DNA of 41,094 nt from a virus, in IMG/VR virus record IMGVR_UViG_3300020417_000006, positions 1 to 41,094 of that record; one strand, written 5' to 3'. Positions 36,901-41,094 of this stretch are shown one piece after another. The notes under the pieces were generated by a model. That model saw nothing but the letters and a program-made list of their open reading frames with translations. It was not told the DNA's origin and made no database searches. The translations under genes and the position numbers were made by a program. Numbering within the stretch: the first letter of the stretch is position 1; every line of letters starts with the position of its first letter.

Positions 36901-37072
36901 CAACTTTTAAATATTGATCTAGGTTACTGATTAAATCTTCAGCGCCACCTTTTACTTCTTGTGAAATATAATACTCTTTTAAGAAGTCCACAAGAAGTGG
37001 AAAGTCATCCCTTACATACTCAGGTACACGACTCGCGATTATATCTTGGAACTTTACTCTATCTACTGCCAT
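24968..37072 (-). CDS. Giant gp7-like baseplate wedge protein with repeat-rich C-terminal extension
   Basis: 4034 residues, one uninterrupted 12.1 kb frame. The N-terminal ~240 residues (FPLLVDFLKEYYISQ, FLQEFFKRVKNQVIPGF, DSFYKSKGTDQSFEILFRAL, YGVDVEVIKPS) resemble the conserved part of T4 gp7 (FFESRSYDFYSTKG...YKFLFKVLYNEEVEIE). In T4 that part lies toward the C-terminus of a 1032-residue protein. An IDDEIILY...GCTRGFSG module is inserted at about 62-155. The rest is beta-rich: many GxGYxxxP repeats, a YHYH-type domain (HSPILGWSYDGHPIYGPYAY, nt 33085-33375), a second IDDELMTI...RPRLGTTLAEH module (nt 27637-27810) and a near-identical 40-residue tandem duplication near the end. It sits between gp6 and gp8, where T4 has gp7. 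A wedge-initiator core is inferred; the extension may form peripheral spikes. Confidence 0.85.
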   Translation of the reverse strand: MAVDRVKFQDIIASRVPEYVRDDFPLLVDFLKEYYISQEVKGGAEDLISNLDQYLKVDELYNLKSSTILQGDITFLDTTITTSSNSNFTDGFPESKGLIQIDDEIILYETKTDTTFEGCTRGFSGVTDYIGTNTPDQLTFKETESADHKSGATIVNLNVKFLQEFFKRVKNQVIPGFSQRKLYSGLDERNFIFTADSFYKSKGTDQSFEILFRALYGVDVEVIKPSKFLIKPSDADYRITQDYVVEEYVGDPLDLKNLTFYQDRTKARGTITNVEKINYPDGDFYQIAIDYGYQRDIDVDGSIYGRFEPNPKTKIVNNVSVGSTVLDVDSTLSFPSSGKLSVLNVDGDENILSYSDKTLTQFLGVTTTTTNINSTSDISLDDYSYATGKNGEVRVKVVSTLTNLKLNEETYFFNKNDTINVKSIGLESTQKQAIPWLYNVKTKWTVSSFELIDATQKTYNIETFDDLFVRPGYKMSLTSSGGLSRTLTVQSVLSKTKIVAVLSGNITTAQFSQVWTLENQILKGSSTKYPQLNNINVNVLNVYEKFSGELLVASNSIPNYSSIPTNPYDREVSFSGSAVNDNLVVTPTSDHGFQSGDPVYYKPRVIKTTTTSSSGITQTTETVDSFDNISEGVYYVKRVSSTTIKLARSSSDIYNNKYITPVGSVTDSKFCYFRFYNKELSPQKIYREIKTPSTKVGEYRTSPGYTGVLINGVELINYKSFDTVYYGGIKGLNVNNRGQGYDVINPPLMTISDNTGVGATGVVAVEGSLKEVRIIDNGFDYVDEPVVIISGGQGTNASAKVNLASIDHSVQFNSGPGTKSGLSLSVNTIGFTTFHKFRDNERVVYVSNGIDGVAGLKTDADYYANVVDSLTITLHDNFNDAKAGINTVNLTGYGVGRQEFKSYEKKKIVSNIVVDQEGSGYKNKERLIVGVNTASNEITIDDHGYDEGEIVQYTAGSSPVAGLGATTEYYVVKISDSVFSLSEVGTGQTQSEYFYDNNIVTNLQSEGNGSFNYKPITVSVQGTIGVNTLTSQDFSCKVQPIFRGSIDSIDITNEGVGYGSSEVLNFTRQPVVNFNSGKDAQLTPIISNGRIVEVLINMGGSEYNSPPDLVITGIGSFARLTPIVSGGAITEVKVISGGAGYGSDTTIMVRPAGVDATVNTSINQWTVNLFARNLSNIGADDGIINTSIDGDTLEYSHLYPSRYLRETTYAVDANGNTIYSDNDLNKTNNIEIDSSKHSPILGWSYDGHPIYGPYAYATSSGGPIKRMISGYEVNLQTTNRPPVSQFAQGFFVEDFAFRGTGDLDESNGRYCITPDYPEGTYAYFTTIEETSDTSGAFNNYRRPVFPYVIGNSFNSEPNTFNFSTSSNHIEYDIEKNKWFRNTTPYHMNSPLSGYDYIFDSNTYKKQEIDVTSASAGNIQGVGILTGGRDYRVNDQLLFDNSFTNGKNAAAKVERVSGKVVNNISVTSTHVSDIEFIPYASKGQFVGYSSVPHDLSDGDLVNISGLSNYYDGLDGNYNIGVSTGSFVLLTGIGDTSVTGVTTYLEIGGAIQYPFIRPDDIMEVGGEKVKVLTLDRRNQRLQVLREQSGTIGTSHLALTKIFKDPRALTINSGAARTTQTLRLNNVLYFNPSEAVGLGTVLGTNIGTAVTFSNPGAGASSIVIPPQAIYYPNHGLEINDVVEYATNGGDSIQVWNGLTGAASTDVMSGLGTFFAVPLSSRFIGLSTNKVGISTITGQYVGVNTGAGLLYFTNVGSGVYHNLRTKRTNVVTGQLQKNVVTVSTASTHGLFVDDFINFNLKPKDEVVITVKYDDFNRRMVFNPKTFASGDVSTSENSILFSNNEFKTGDKVIHTSSSPSSGLINEEMYYVVLYTPTKIKLVRTKAEINSVNPNFVQITSASSGTLSKINPMVDVSRNNILKFDLSDSSLSFASNGIQYPAFELNLYSDPSFRTLFITTGDSPTFEVTKSGTVGVDGSLTLTINDEVPSALWYSFSTVNTSFSPLIKRDLIIDVNVDSNNQVNLVPTKFDGRQKVTGIGTTTFTFNIGSFPEVVSYGATNASPSYDTSSLTAYGSISDVVITNAGTGYRSLPGINTVRSGFGTDAILYPESQNIGKILNFRYSSNNIGFDYPTDETLRSIANLPEILEIEPLNSFERIGISSNGVNYLLAPDLVVVDGYTNKLMDGVQLSYAIGDNQVSIIKNTTELYETTPRIVPINNTNGIGIESLTYTNSTKKVRAQLNAIFSDEEDFPFVIGETVLVEGINVGLGTTGTGYNSSQHNYAYFPVVGVQTNLGGSGAFIDYDMSDVLLDGEEPGNATIPIKGRIIPTSHFPIFDISLRKNDYFQDEIVTNGRNQGKVESWNKNTEILKVSSSYEFKLNDTVRGLTSNTQGVIKTKYDFKAEIETGAGATVISGWDRNTGFLNDNLQRIPNNEYYQNFSYSLKSSVDFDTWNNAVGSLNHTAGFKKFADLEVESAAAPVGGQSVPIEAIDSNIETVVDIIGKGDLSCYYDYDNVTETSFSVNGLEFSDEILFENKILADYFQSVGNRVLSIDDISSQFNSNERSEPYEPISSFPGNYTYNKILTHARDRIFTDERQFAVVSLIQNENVAYMSQYACIETYPYLGYFDYLTTSDGWDLIFYPVKFEFNTYDVSTVSFSILNDKTTTGNQSFGDVAAVISEKAAIPPNASTTIVSVGTSYRALKVLTLIEHVSTDDFYSTELNILSNGTDVSILEYGSLNEAEGDYGSGIGTFGARITGGNIIVEFHSSVGSGLTANSAVVAITDGGTSIGSTDLVVSRVGSAYSSIAASGSPTANPIISYTAPYESMYGVLVVENNTDNEYEMFEFACINSSSNEAFVEYANISTGAGIGTVGVSTITNGVDVVYTPVANKAVEVRAYFQQLQINNENTNPTNIDLNNVVIDTDFEQYAGTRLSVIDSFELRHKGNDIFRRIFDGSSASIVDLANDQIIIPNHFYVTGENVSYSSPGVGQTSAIGIVTATIPGIGATTLLPEDLFVVKVDEGRMKFAATAEDALAAPPVTLTINSVGIGNSHTITAKKQNAKALVAIDNMIQAPISPTTVTSELAQNIVFDLTFNTTGVTSFSSGDIIKIDDELMTIESVGSFGIPTNITVQRPRLGTTLAEHLSGATITKFSGNYNITGNRLNFASAPYGNIPIGTSTNADPNERDWTGITSSSTFQGRTFMKRAGSGTTLETYNENHVFDDFSGGFTGVTSIFTLQEGGSNVIGITSDTVILTNNIYQAPQGIQAVQGDYQVIEDNGISSIRYNGSNQPEGYDPNKTRFPIGGLIVSVGSTEGHGYQNLVSAAGTATVSSAGTISAISIGNSGSGYRAGSQVVNVGVQTFNGVVPSIENIGTATISGGHIVSINITNPGSGYTSTNTPVVVIDSPLSYSDIPLTYTSSSTGIGQSATVDIVVGAGSSVINFELRDFGYSYNPGQILTVPTGGLTGIPLDTSSSFKEFQITIESTYSDQFNGFSVGEFEVFDSLDSQFDGTQKSFKLTINNSPISIRSQPGSNIEVDKTLLVFINDILQEPGVAYQFGGGSVITFTEAPKPGLDGVENSGDTSKVIFYKGAGDVDVVFTDILETVKVGDTLKISNNPELGQPITLNQNKRTVTGINTLDSVETNNYPGPGITSIQTTLRPVTWCKQITDKFINGKFVGKDRIEYEPQIYPASYLIQPLGFNTTIAYVDTVRPLFDSSNEAPIRNFQNSITVVSQDPKVGAIATATVSAGGTITALNITNAGAGYTSSSANVTIGTGTTTAIATATVSVGGTITALNITNPGSGYTSTNPPSVLIEPPTLSKEEMSVSSYSGDYGSVVGFGLTTGLLTANQQIIFDFFIDKDSFMRDPVYVGSGITVSGISTGDFFTIFNSNITITNNPGDPFFSGYNDGSNLGISTHFIDNTYQVGAVQTLQVDVLGIGMTTVRRVITNVGGISTISFGMDNLTFDSSQFTFDSQTFTVYQGGISSNFTFAEFSWGKINVSNRTGANSFNSYNLQGVTGLSTSALVTRTASLKYNNYT
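25671..25867 (-). repeat. Tandem 120-base duplication within the gp7-like gene
   Basis: Positions 25671-25747 and 25791-25867 align over 77 bases with six mismatches by eye and a period of exactly 120. They encode two copies of ATATVS[A/V]GGTITALNITN[A/P]G followed by a GYTS motif, so the duplication is in frame (40 residues). Confidence 0.88.
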
Positions 37073-37077
37073 TTATC

Positions 37078-39186
37078 TTAATAGGAGTATGGTGTGGATG
37101 GGGATGATGAGGGAGTGCTGGGAGAGGGACTAGATGTTGGTGTAGTGCCAGTTGTTCTAGTCACTGATGATCCAGCATTACCAGTAGTGACAGTTACATT
37201 GGTTGTAACAGGGGTTGGGGTAGAGACTGTATTAGACTCAGAACTAACCAGAATAGGAGTTCCCCTTACAAGACTTCCATTTGAATAACTTGATGTAACA
37301 ATGTAGTTACTACCTGATACATCATCACCAGATGCAATTTGATCTGATACTGTATTGACTGTAACATTATTAGTATCCAGTTGAAGATATAGATCTTGAA
37401 GTCCTATAACATCATTTGAATATGGAACAGCAGAAACTTCAATGAGGGGTGTTCCTCTATTTACGCTGGTAGAAATGATCTTAATTGGGTTAAGTTTGAT
37501 TTCTCCTTTCACATAATCAATAATGCCAATATTCTGTTTTACAAATACTACTTCAGTGGGTGAGTTCAACTTAAACAAGAAAAGTGATCCTTTCTTGAGA
37601 GTCTGATCAGGACTATCACCCAGATACACATCACCAGAGATTCCAGCAACCTGGAATGCAGATGACTTGATGTTATATCCAATTTCTCCACCATGAGTCC
37701 CATGTCCATGGTTTTTGATAAAGAACCTATTACCAAAGCACAATTCATATTCAGCAAAGGTATTCAGAAGAGGTTCCATATCTCTTCTCATCTGAACAGT
37801 GGTGATGTTAGATGTAATAGATTGATGAGTATCATCAATAATCTTCTGATACTTAGAATACTTGAATCTAGCGCCAAACTTATTCAACTCAGTTGAGTCA
37901 GCGTATGCTCCAATATTACTAGTAACAAGTGAACTTACCACACTAGCAGAGGGTGCCTTGTTTTGATTGTAATAGACATAAGAATCAGTCTCAACATAGA
38001 GATACTTAAGATCTACAATCTCACTTACAATACCAGCAACTGAATACTTTCTCAGTTCTCTGGAGATGTCTTCCTTGATACTAGTGGATAGGTAAACACC
38101 ATTCTCTGGTTTTACACTGATAAAGACTTTACCATATTGTGGAGGAACCAAGTCTTCACCACCAAATGCAGAAACAGATTCTGCTTCTGGATAGATTCTA
38201 GGAATCAGAACCTCATAGTCTGCTGCAGTAACAGCACGATTCTGTGATGCATAGATCTGAGGAGCATTCTTTTTAACAGACTCAACACTTTCAATAGCAG
38301 AACCACCAAAGGATGTCTGATCTGTGTTAATCAGTGAAATTCCAGTAGTAATGGAAGTGTTATTGTTATCTACTAACTGACCAGCAAAGGTGAACTGTGA
38401 AATTCCATTACCTGCCTCACCACTAGATGTAATATATCCAACTTCTACAATATTTGGTTCTTCCAATTTCAGACCAAATACCCCATCACCAAACATCAGT
38501 TCATATCTTTCATTCTCAATCTCTTGAATAAAATAAACTGGTGATGTAGAATCTACTTCATATAGACTACTAAACTGCTTGTATGTTCTTACAATAGTAG
38601 AACTAGGTGCCTCTCTGACTGACACTGTAATCAGATCAGTATCAATACCACTATTATTAAGAATGTATTTCTGATTAGGTGTTCTAGAACTTACATTAAA
38701 TGATTGTGTAATATGAGTTCCTTCATGTACCTCAATATTATCAAAGAGTGCTAAACCATCACTATTGACTGGAACTGTGATGTCCTCTGGAATAGAGAAC
38801 ACATAACTGGTATTAGCAAACAAATTAGAGGAAACTAATGTAATTCCTCTTTTTAGAGTCACAGAGACTGCTGTAGTTGATGATGTATCCACTGCAAAGG
38901 ATACAAATGCTTTTGCAGCATTCCTGGACTTGGGGACATATCCAATATTTCTTGCTAATGAAACAACATTCTCTCTGAGTGTTGCTCCATCAATAAACAC
39001 CTCATTAGTTACCATATTGGCATTGTATGAGGTGATGTAGGTATTATAGGCAAGGATGTCTATAATGGTTGATAGATTAGATCCTTCATAATCATAATCT
39101 GTGAAGTTTGAGTTCGCACGAAGATAGTCCTTAATGGACGTCTTTATTTGATCAAAATCTAAGTTGCTGAAATTAACTAAAGGCAT
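37078..39186 (-). CDS. 6: Baseplate wedge protein gp6
   Basis: 702 residues, close to T4 gp6 (660). gp6 forms the inner iris ring of the baseplate wedges with gp25 and gp53. Conserved blocks include FTDYDYEGSNLSTIIDILAY (T4 FLDYDFEGSRLNVLCDLLAY), LRENVVSLARNIGYVPKSRN, RAVTAADYEVLIPRIYPEAE, and YGKVFISVKPENGVYLS. These match T4 gp6 in order. The C-terminal ~45 residues are a low-complexity Thr/Ser/Pro tail (TTPTSSPSPSTPSSSPSTPY) not present in T4 as I know it, perhaps a flexible linker. It follows gp25 immediately, with the gp25 stop one base before the start codon, and is followed at 5 bases by the gp7-like gene, giving the expected 25-6-7 wedge order. Confidence 0.95.
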   Translation of the reverse strand: MPLVNFSNLDFDQIKTSIKDYLRANSNFTDYDYEGSNLSTIIDILAYNTYITSYNANMVTNEVFIDGATLRENVVSLARNIGYVPKSRNAAKAFVSFAVDTSSTTAVSVTLKRGITLVSSNLFANTSYVFSIPEDITVPVNSDGLALFDNIEVHEGTHITQSFNVSSRTPNQKYILNNSGIDTDLITVSVREAPSSTIVRTYKQFSSLYEVDSTSPVYFIQEIENERYELMFGDGVFGLKLEEPNIVEVGYITSSGEAGNGISQFTFAGQLVDNNNTSITTGISLINTDQTSFGGSAIESVESVKKNAPQIYASQNRAVTAADYEVLIPRIYPEAESVSAFGGEDLVPPQYGKVFISVKPENGVYLSTSIKEDISRELRKYSVAGIVSEIVDLKYLYVETDSYVYYNQNKAPSASVVSSLVTSNIGAYADSTELNKFGARFKYSKYQKIIDDTHQSITSNITTVQMRRDMEPLLNTFAEYELCFGNRFFIKNHGHGTHGGEIGYNIKSSAFQVAGISGDVYLGDSPDQTLKKGSLFLFKLNSPTEVVFVKQNIGIIDYVKGEIKLNPIKIISTSVNRGTPLIEVSAVPYSNDVIGLQDLYLQLDTNNVTVNTVSDQIASGDDVSGSNYIVTSSYSNGSLVRGTPILVSSESNTVSTPTPVTTNVTVTTGNAGSSVTRTTGTTPTSSPSPSTPSSSPSTPYSY

Positions 39187-39588
39187 TTACCTAGTGGGTT
39201 CTAATGCGAAAGAGAGTTCTTGTGCTTGTGCATCTACACCTATGATTTGATATTGAATCTGTACATCAAATGCATTTGAATCTGCATTTGCTTTGACTAA
39301 TACATCAATCAGATCAACTCTAGGTTCATAGTTAGCAATAGTAATACGGATTTGACTGTCAATATTAGCTGCAGTGAGAGCATCTAAGTTATTAAACAGT
39401 AATCTACTCACATCAGAACCCAATGCTGGGCTGAATGGTCTTTCCCCAGGTCCAGTGAGAATCAAGTTACGAATAGATCGTGCAATTGCATTTGCATTAG
39501 TCAATCCAATTAAATCATTGTTAAGAGGATTAATCTGAAATGATGCACTTATATCCTTAAATGGTTTACTGGTCCTTTGAACAGGCAC
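39187..39588 (-). CDS. 25: Baseplate wedge protein gp25
   Basis: 133 residues, same length class as T4 gp25 (132). It belongs to the gpW/gp25 family and nucleates sheath assembly at the baseplate together with gp6 and gp53. Diagnostic stretches are ARSIRNLILTGPGERPFSPA (T4 IKNSLLGIITTRKGSRPFDPE), GSDVSRLLFNNLDALTA and IRITIANYEPRVDLIDVLV (T4 VRNYEPRIDKLAV). The EPR motif of the family is intact. A CTAAATAA late-promoter-like motif lies about 20 bases upstream and may drive the whole baseplate block. Assignment is secure. Confidence 0.95.
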   Translation of the reverse strand: MPVQRTSKPFKDISASFQINPLNNDLIGLTNANAIARSIRNLILTGPGERPFSPALGSDVSRLLFNNLDALTAANIDSQIRITIANYEPRVDLIDVLVKANADSNAFDVQIQYQIIGVDAQAQELSFALEPTR

Positions 39589-39608
39589 ACTGATACAAGA
39601 ATTCTACC

Positions 39609-39616
39609 TTATTTAG
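39609..39616 (-). promoter_or_regulatory. Putative late promoter (ACTAAATA type)
   Basis: Minus-strand ACTAAATAA in the 32-base gap between the 62-residue gene and gp25, about 20 bases before the ATG at 39588. Confidence 0.45.
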
Positions 39617-39620
39617 TAGA

Positions 39621-39809
39621 CTAATCTTCAGTTAATACCTGCTCACCACCACAAGTACACTCATGATCAGGATGTGAGCAATCTGTTGTCTCAAATAAAC
39701 CATCAGTGTTCTTCTTGATTCTATTCTTAGGTGTTAAACCATCATTAGCAATCTCACGTAACATCTTTTGATGCTGATCATTTGCTAAGTTATCTAGAAA
39801 ATCATTCAT
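39621..39809 (-). CDS. Small protein with possible zinc-binding cluster
   Basis: 62 residues, not recognised as a named family. The N-terminal half is helical (MNDFLDNLANDQHQKMLREI). The C-terminal half contains CSHPDHECTCGGE, with three Cys and two His within eleven residues, which could bind a metal ion. It overlaps the end of the 219-residue gene by 8 bases, suggesting translational coupling. Small proteins of this type precede gp25 in related marine phages. No function can be given; a zinc-binding regulator or structural adaptor is only a possibility. Confidence 0.7.
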   Translation of the reverse strand: MNDFLDNLANDQHQKMLREIANDGLTPKNRIKKNTDGLFETTDCSHPDHECTCGGEQVLTED

Positions 39810-40461
39810 CTTTATTATCTGCCAATGTTAAATTATCTAGGTCTGTAATCTCATACATGTAATGATCTGATGTTTCAATCCTTCGCTTATTCTCTACACT
39901 ATACACTGTAGTATCAATTTCAAATCCAGGATTCTTATCAATCCTATTAAAGGTCCATGCATTATCATACCAAATAATTCTATTGTTAGGATATGCATAG
40001 TAGTTGCCATTGTCCATCTTGAACAGATGCGCACACTTATGTTCTGGTGTTTCAGAGAAGTTTAGATCAGGCACACCCTTATTTTCCCAACTCCAATCAA
40101 AGGTCCACATATAACTGCCTTTGACTTTCTTACCATCAGGACGAATTAGTTCTGCCTCAAGACCAGATAACCTATGCCTTCTTTGTACATCAATATAAGG
40201 TGAGAAGCAATCCCAATACATGATGTCCTCTAAGGGTTCTATAGGGGCATCAGGCATCCAACAAAAGGCATGTAGGGGTCTACGTGTCCAGTTGACACCA
40301 TTCTCAAGAAATGCCTCAAACAAAGGCACACGCTTCTCCATACTAGCAACACTATGAACATCACATCTAGTGACTTCACCATGTCCTTTCTTATGATTAA
40401 ACAGGAACTCATTACGAATGTAACAAGACCAATCTGGTAAACTATGATTTAAGTAAGCCAT
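39802..40461 (-). CDS. Conserved hypothetical protein of the gp25-upstream cluster
   Basis: 219 residues, rich in Trp, His and Tyr (for example HAFCWMPDAPIEPLEDIMYW and YMWTFDWSWENKG). I recognise no catalytic motif; there is no signal peptide or membrane segment, and it looks like a mixed alpha/beta soluble protein. The reading is well supported because its frame is open for the whole length and is coupled to both neighbours: it starts within the last 13 bases of the SET-domain gene and ends inside the next gene. I recall comparable proteins upstream of gp25 in cyanomyoviruses, always of unknown role. Nothing in the sequence allows a functional call. Confidence 0.75.
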   Translation of the reverse strand: MAYLNHSLPDWSCYIRNEFLFNHKKGHGEVTRCDVHSVASMEKRVPLFEAFLENGVNWTRRPLHAFCWMPDAPIEPLEDIMYWDCFSPYIDVQRRHRLSGLEAELIRPDGKKVKGSYMWTFDWSWENKGVPDLNFSETPEHKCAHLFKMDNGNYYAYPNNRIIWYDNAWTFNRIDKNPGFEIDTTVYSVENKRRIETSDHYMYEITDLDNLTLADNKDE

Positions 40462-40823
40462 TCTCTTTCATTAGGATAGTAGTAGTCTAGTAGTTCTTCA
40501 TGAGGTTCAATGTCCCTAGTGGCATAAAGACAACCATTGTCCTTATTATAGGACACATTAGGTGAAAGCGAGTGATTAATGTAATACTGTGGTCCTATTC
40601 TATCCAGATCACAATCAATCCAGAATCCTTCCTCATCATAATAGGTTAGATTCTTCATTGCCACTCTCACGTCCTCTGGGACTTTCAACCACGGGATTTT
40701 TTGCGCATTTTTTGGTCTAAAGATCAAAGTATCAGCAGGTATAGGCACCAAAGAAAAAACACCCACCCCATCACAAACCTTAGAAGGTGAGAGGTAGGTG
40801 TATAAAGTTAATGAAAAGGTCAT
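40449..40823 (-). CDS. SET-domain protein, putative lysine methyltransferase
   Basis: 124 residues, consistent with a minimal SET domain without pre- or post-SET Cys clusters. Visible motifs are GVGVFSLVPIPADTLIF (residues 19-35, the glycine-rich SAM-binding start), INHSLSPNVSY (82-92, the NHSxxPN motif forming the pseudoknot), and RDIEPHEELLDYYY (103-116, the ELxxDY motif with the catalytic-type tyrosine). A protein Lys methyltransferase or a methyl-binding relic would fit; the substrate is unknown. The start ATG overlaps the stop of the 49-residue peptide (ATGA), so expression is probably coupled to that strongly initiated gene. Identification by motifs is good; activity is inferred. Confidence 0.85.
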   Translation of the reverse strand: MTFSLTLYTYLSPSKVCDGVGVFSLVPIPADTLIFRPKNAQKIPWLKVPEDVRVAMKNLTYYDEEGFWIDCDLDRIGPQYYINHSLSPNVSYNKDNGCLYATRDIEPHEELLDYYYPNEREWLT

Positions 40824-40969
40824 CCCCTTCCTTGACCTCTATAACGCTTCTTTGCATTATTACTGCTAGATGCAGCATACTTTGTGTGCTTCCCTTGTCC
40901 TTGTCGTGTCTTCTTGGGTTGGGATTCAATAAACACTGAACCCAGCAGTGACTTCTTTACTTTTGCCAT
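40820..40969 (-). CDS. Small basic peptide (49 residues)
   Basis: A short gene translated directly: MAKVKKSLLGSVFIESQPKK, then TRQGQGKHTKYAASSSNNAK, then KRYRGQGRG. It is very basic, Gly/Gln/Ser-rich and probably disordered, suggestive of nucleic-acid binding. The start is well supported by a perfect AGGAGG (40977-40982) seven bases upstream. The stop overlaps the SET-domain start by four bases (ATGA). The TRQGQGKHTKYA segment is one I associate with small cyanomyovirus proteins, but I know no function. An exposed Lys-rich tail beside a SET-domain gene makes it a conceivable methylation substrate; this is speculation. Confidence 0.8.
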   Translation of the reverse strand: MAKVKKSLLGSVFIESQPKKTRQGQGKHTKYAASSSNNAKKRYRGQGRG

Positions 40970-40976
40970 AATAATA

Positions 40977-40982
40977 CCTCCT
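40977..40982 (-). promoter_or_regulatory. Perfect Shine-Dalgarno (AGGAGG) for the 49-residue peptide
   Basis: AGGAGG on the minus strand, seven bases before the ATG at 40969. It is stronger than the sites of most neighbours and decides this short gene's start. Confidence 0.85.
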
Positions 40983-40999
40983 GTTTCGTAAACTCAACC

Positions 41000-41094
41000 T
41001 CAAATAACTCGTGTCTTTTCATGACCTACTCTGATCCTAGGATCACACCAGATCTCATATCCTGCCTCAATTGCATCTAAACAGAATGAGACAT
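41000..41094 (-). CDS. C-terminal fragment of an upstream gene, possibly glycosyltransferase-like
   Basis: Only the last 30 residues are inside the window: SFCLDAIEAGYEIWCDPRIR then VGHEKTRVI, stop at 41000-41002. The pattern C-x-DAIEAGYEIWCDPRIRVGH resembles the C-terminal end of GT-A-type glycosyltransferases, where 'A...G..I..DP...VGH' places a metal-binding His near the active site. This is a weak assignment from a short fragment; the body of the gene lies beyond the window edge. The 30-base gap to the next ATG contains the strong Shine-Dalgarno. Confidence 0.5.
   Translation of the reverse strand, partial: VSFCLDAIEAGYEIWCDPRIRVGHEKTRVI

Noticed and set aside
1333-38000. Many plus-strand open frames of 60-145 codons, for example at 5449-5847, 9626-10024, 16048-16434 and 17854-18291.
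   Set aside because: They lie antisense inside well-supported minus-strand genes, show composition mirroring the opposite strand (Val/Pro/Ile-rich), lack consistent ribosome sites and match no family I know.
1-41094. Host-derived photosynthesis or carbon-metabolism genes, tRNA genes, integrase or insertion sequences.
   Set aside because: None was found; the window is purely structural and packaging genes plus a few small unknowns.

Overview
The window is a 41 kb stretch of the virion-structure region of a T4-like myovirus, most likely a marine cyanophage infecting Synechococcus or Prochlorococcus; a related marine myophage such as a pelagimyophage cannot be excluded. The case rests on recognisable T4 baseplate, neck and terminase proteins in T4 order (25, 6, 7-like, 8, 13, 14, 15, 16, 17), AT-rich DNA, T4-type late-promoter motifs of the form N[A/C]TAAATA, and several small or fibre proteins of types I know from cyanomyoviruses. 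All 25 genes or gene fragments lie on the minus strand, so transcription runs from the right edge to the left edge. Genes are tightly packed: many stop/start codons overlap and no intergenic gap exceeds about 45 bases. I saw no tRNA, rRNA, CRISPR array, transposase or integrase.

Right edge to left, in transcription order. (1) 41094-39621: the tail end of an unrecognised gene, a 49-residue basic peptide, a small SET-domain protein, and two unknown proteins. (2) 39588-24968: baseplate wedge genes gp25, gp6 and a 4034-residue protein whose N-terminus matches the conserved part of T4 gp7. (3) 24940-21909: a fibre-like protein carrying a cupredoxin domain with a complete-looking copper-ligand set, then a subtilisin-family protease with an intact catalytic triad. 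(4) 21872-12177: gp8, a 2512-residue DUF4815-type tail/baseplate protein, a small coiled coil and a small beta-rich protein. (5) 12154-7251: neck and tail-completion proteins gp13, a greatly enlarged gp14, gp15, and terminase small subunit gp16. (6) 7211-1721: a fibre/adhesin cassette of five genes inserted between gp16 and gp17. (7) 1680-472: a 402-residue mosaic of short basic modules. (8) 464-1: the N-terminal part of terminase large subunit gp17, cut by the window edge.

The genes work together to build the baseplate (25, 6, 7-like, 8, DUF4815 protein), attach fibres and adhesins, close the neck (13, 14, 15) and package DNA (16, 17). The most distinctive feature is that several core T4 proteins are inflated by the same few beta-rich modules: a 'GYTSxPxV' repeat, an 'IDxExM...RRGxxGTxAAxH' module, and a 'GExVxGxxSGA' module. 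These recur in gp7-like, gp8, DUF4815, gp14 and gp15 proteins. No gene clearly equivalent to T4 9, 10, 11, 12 or wac is seen between gp8 and gp13.
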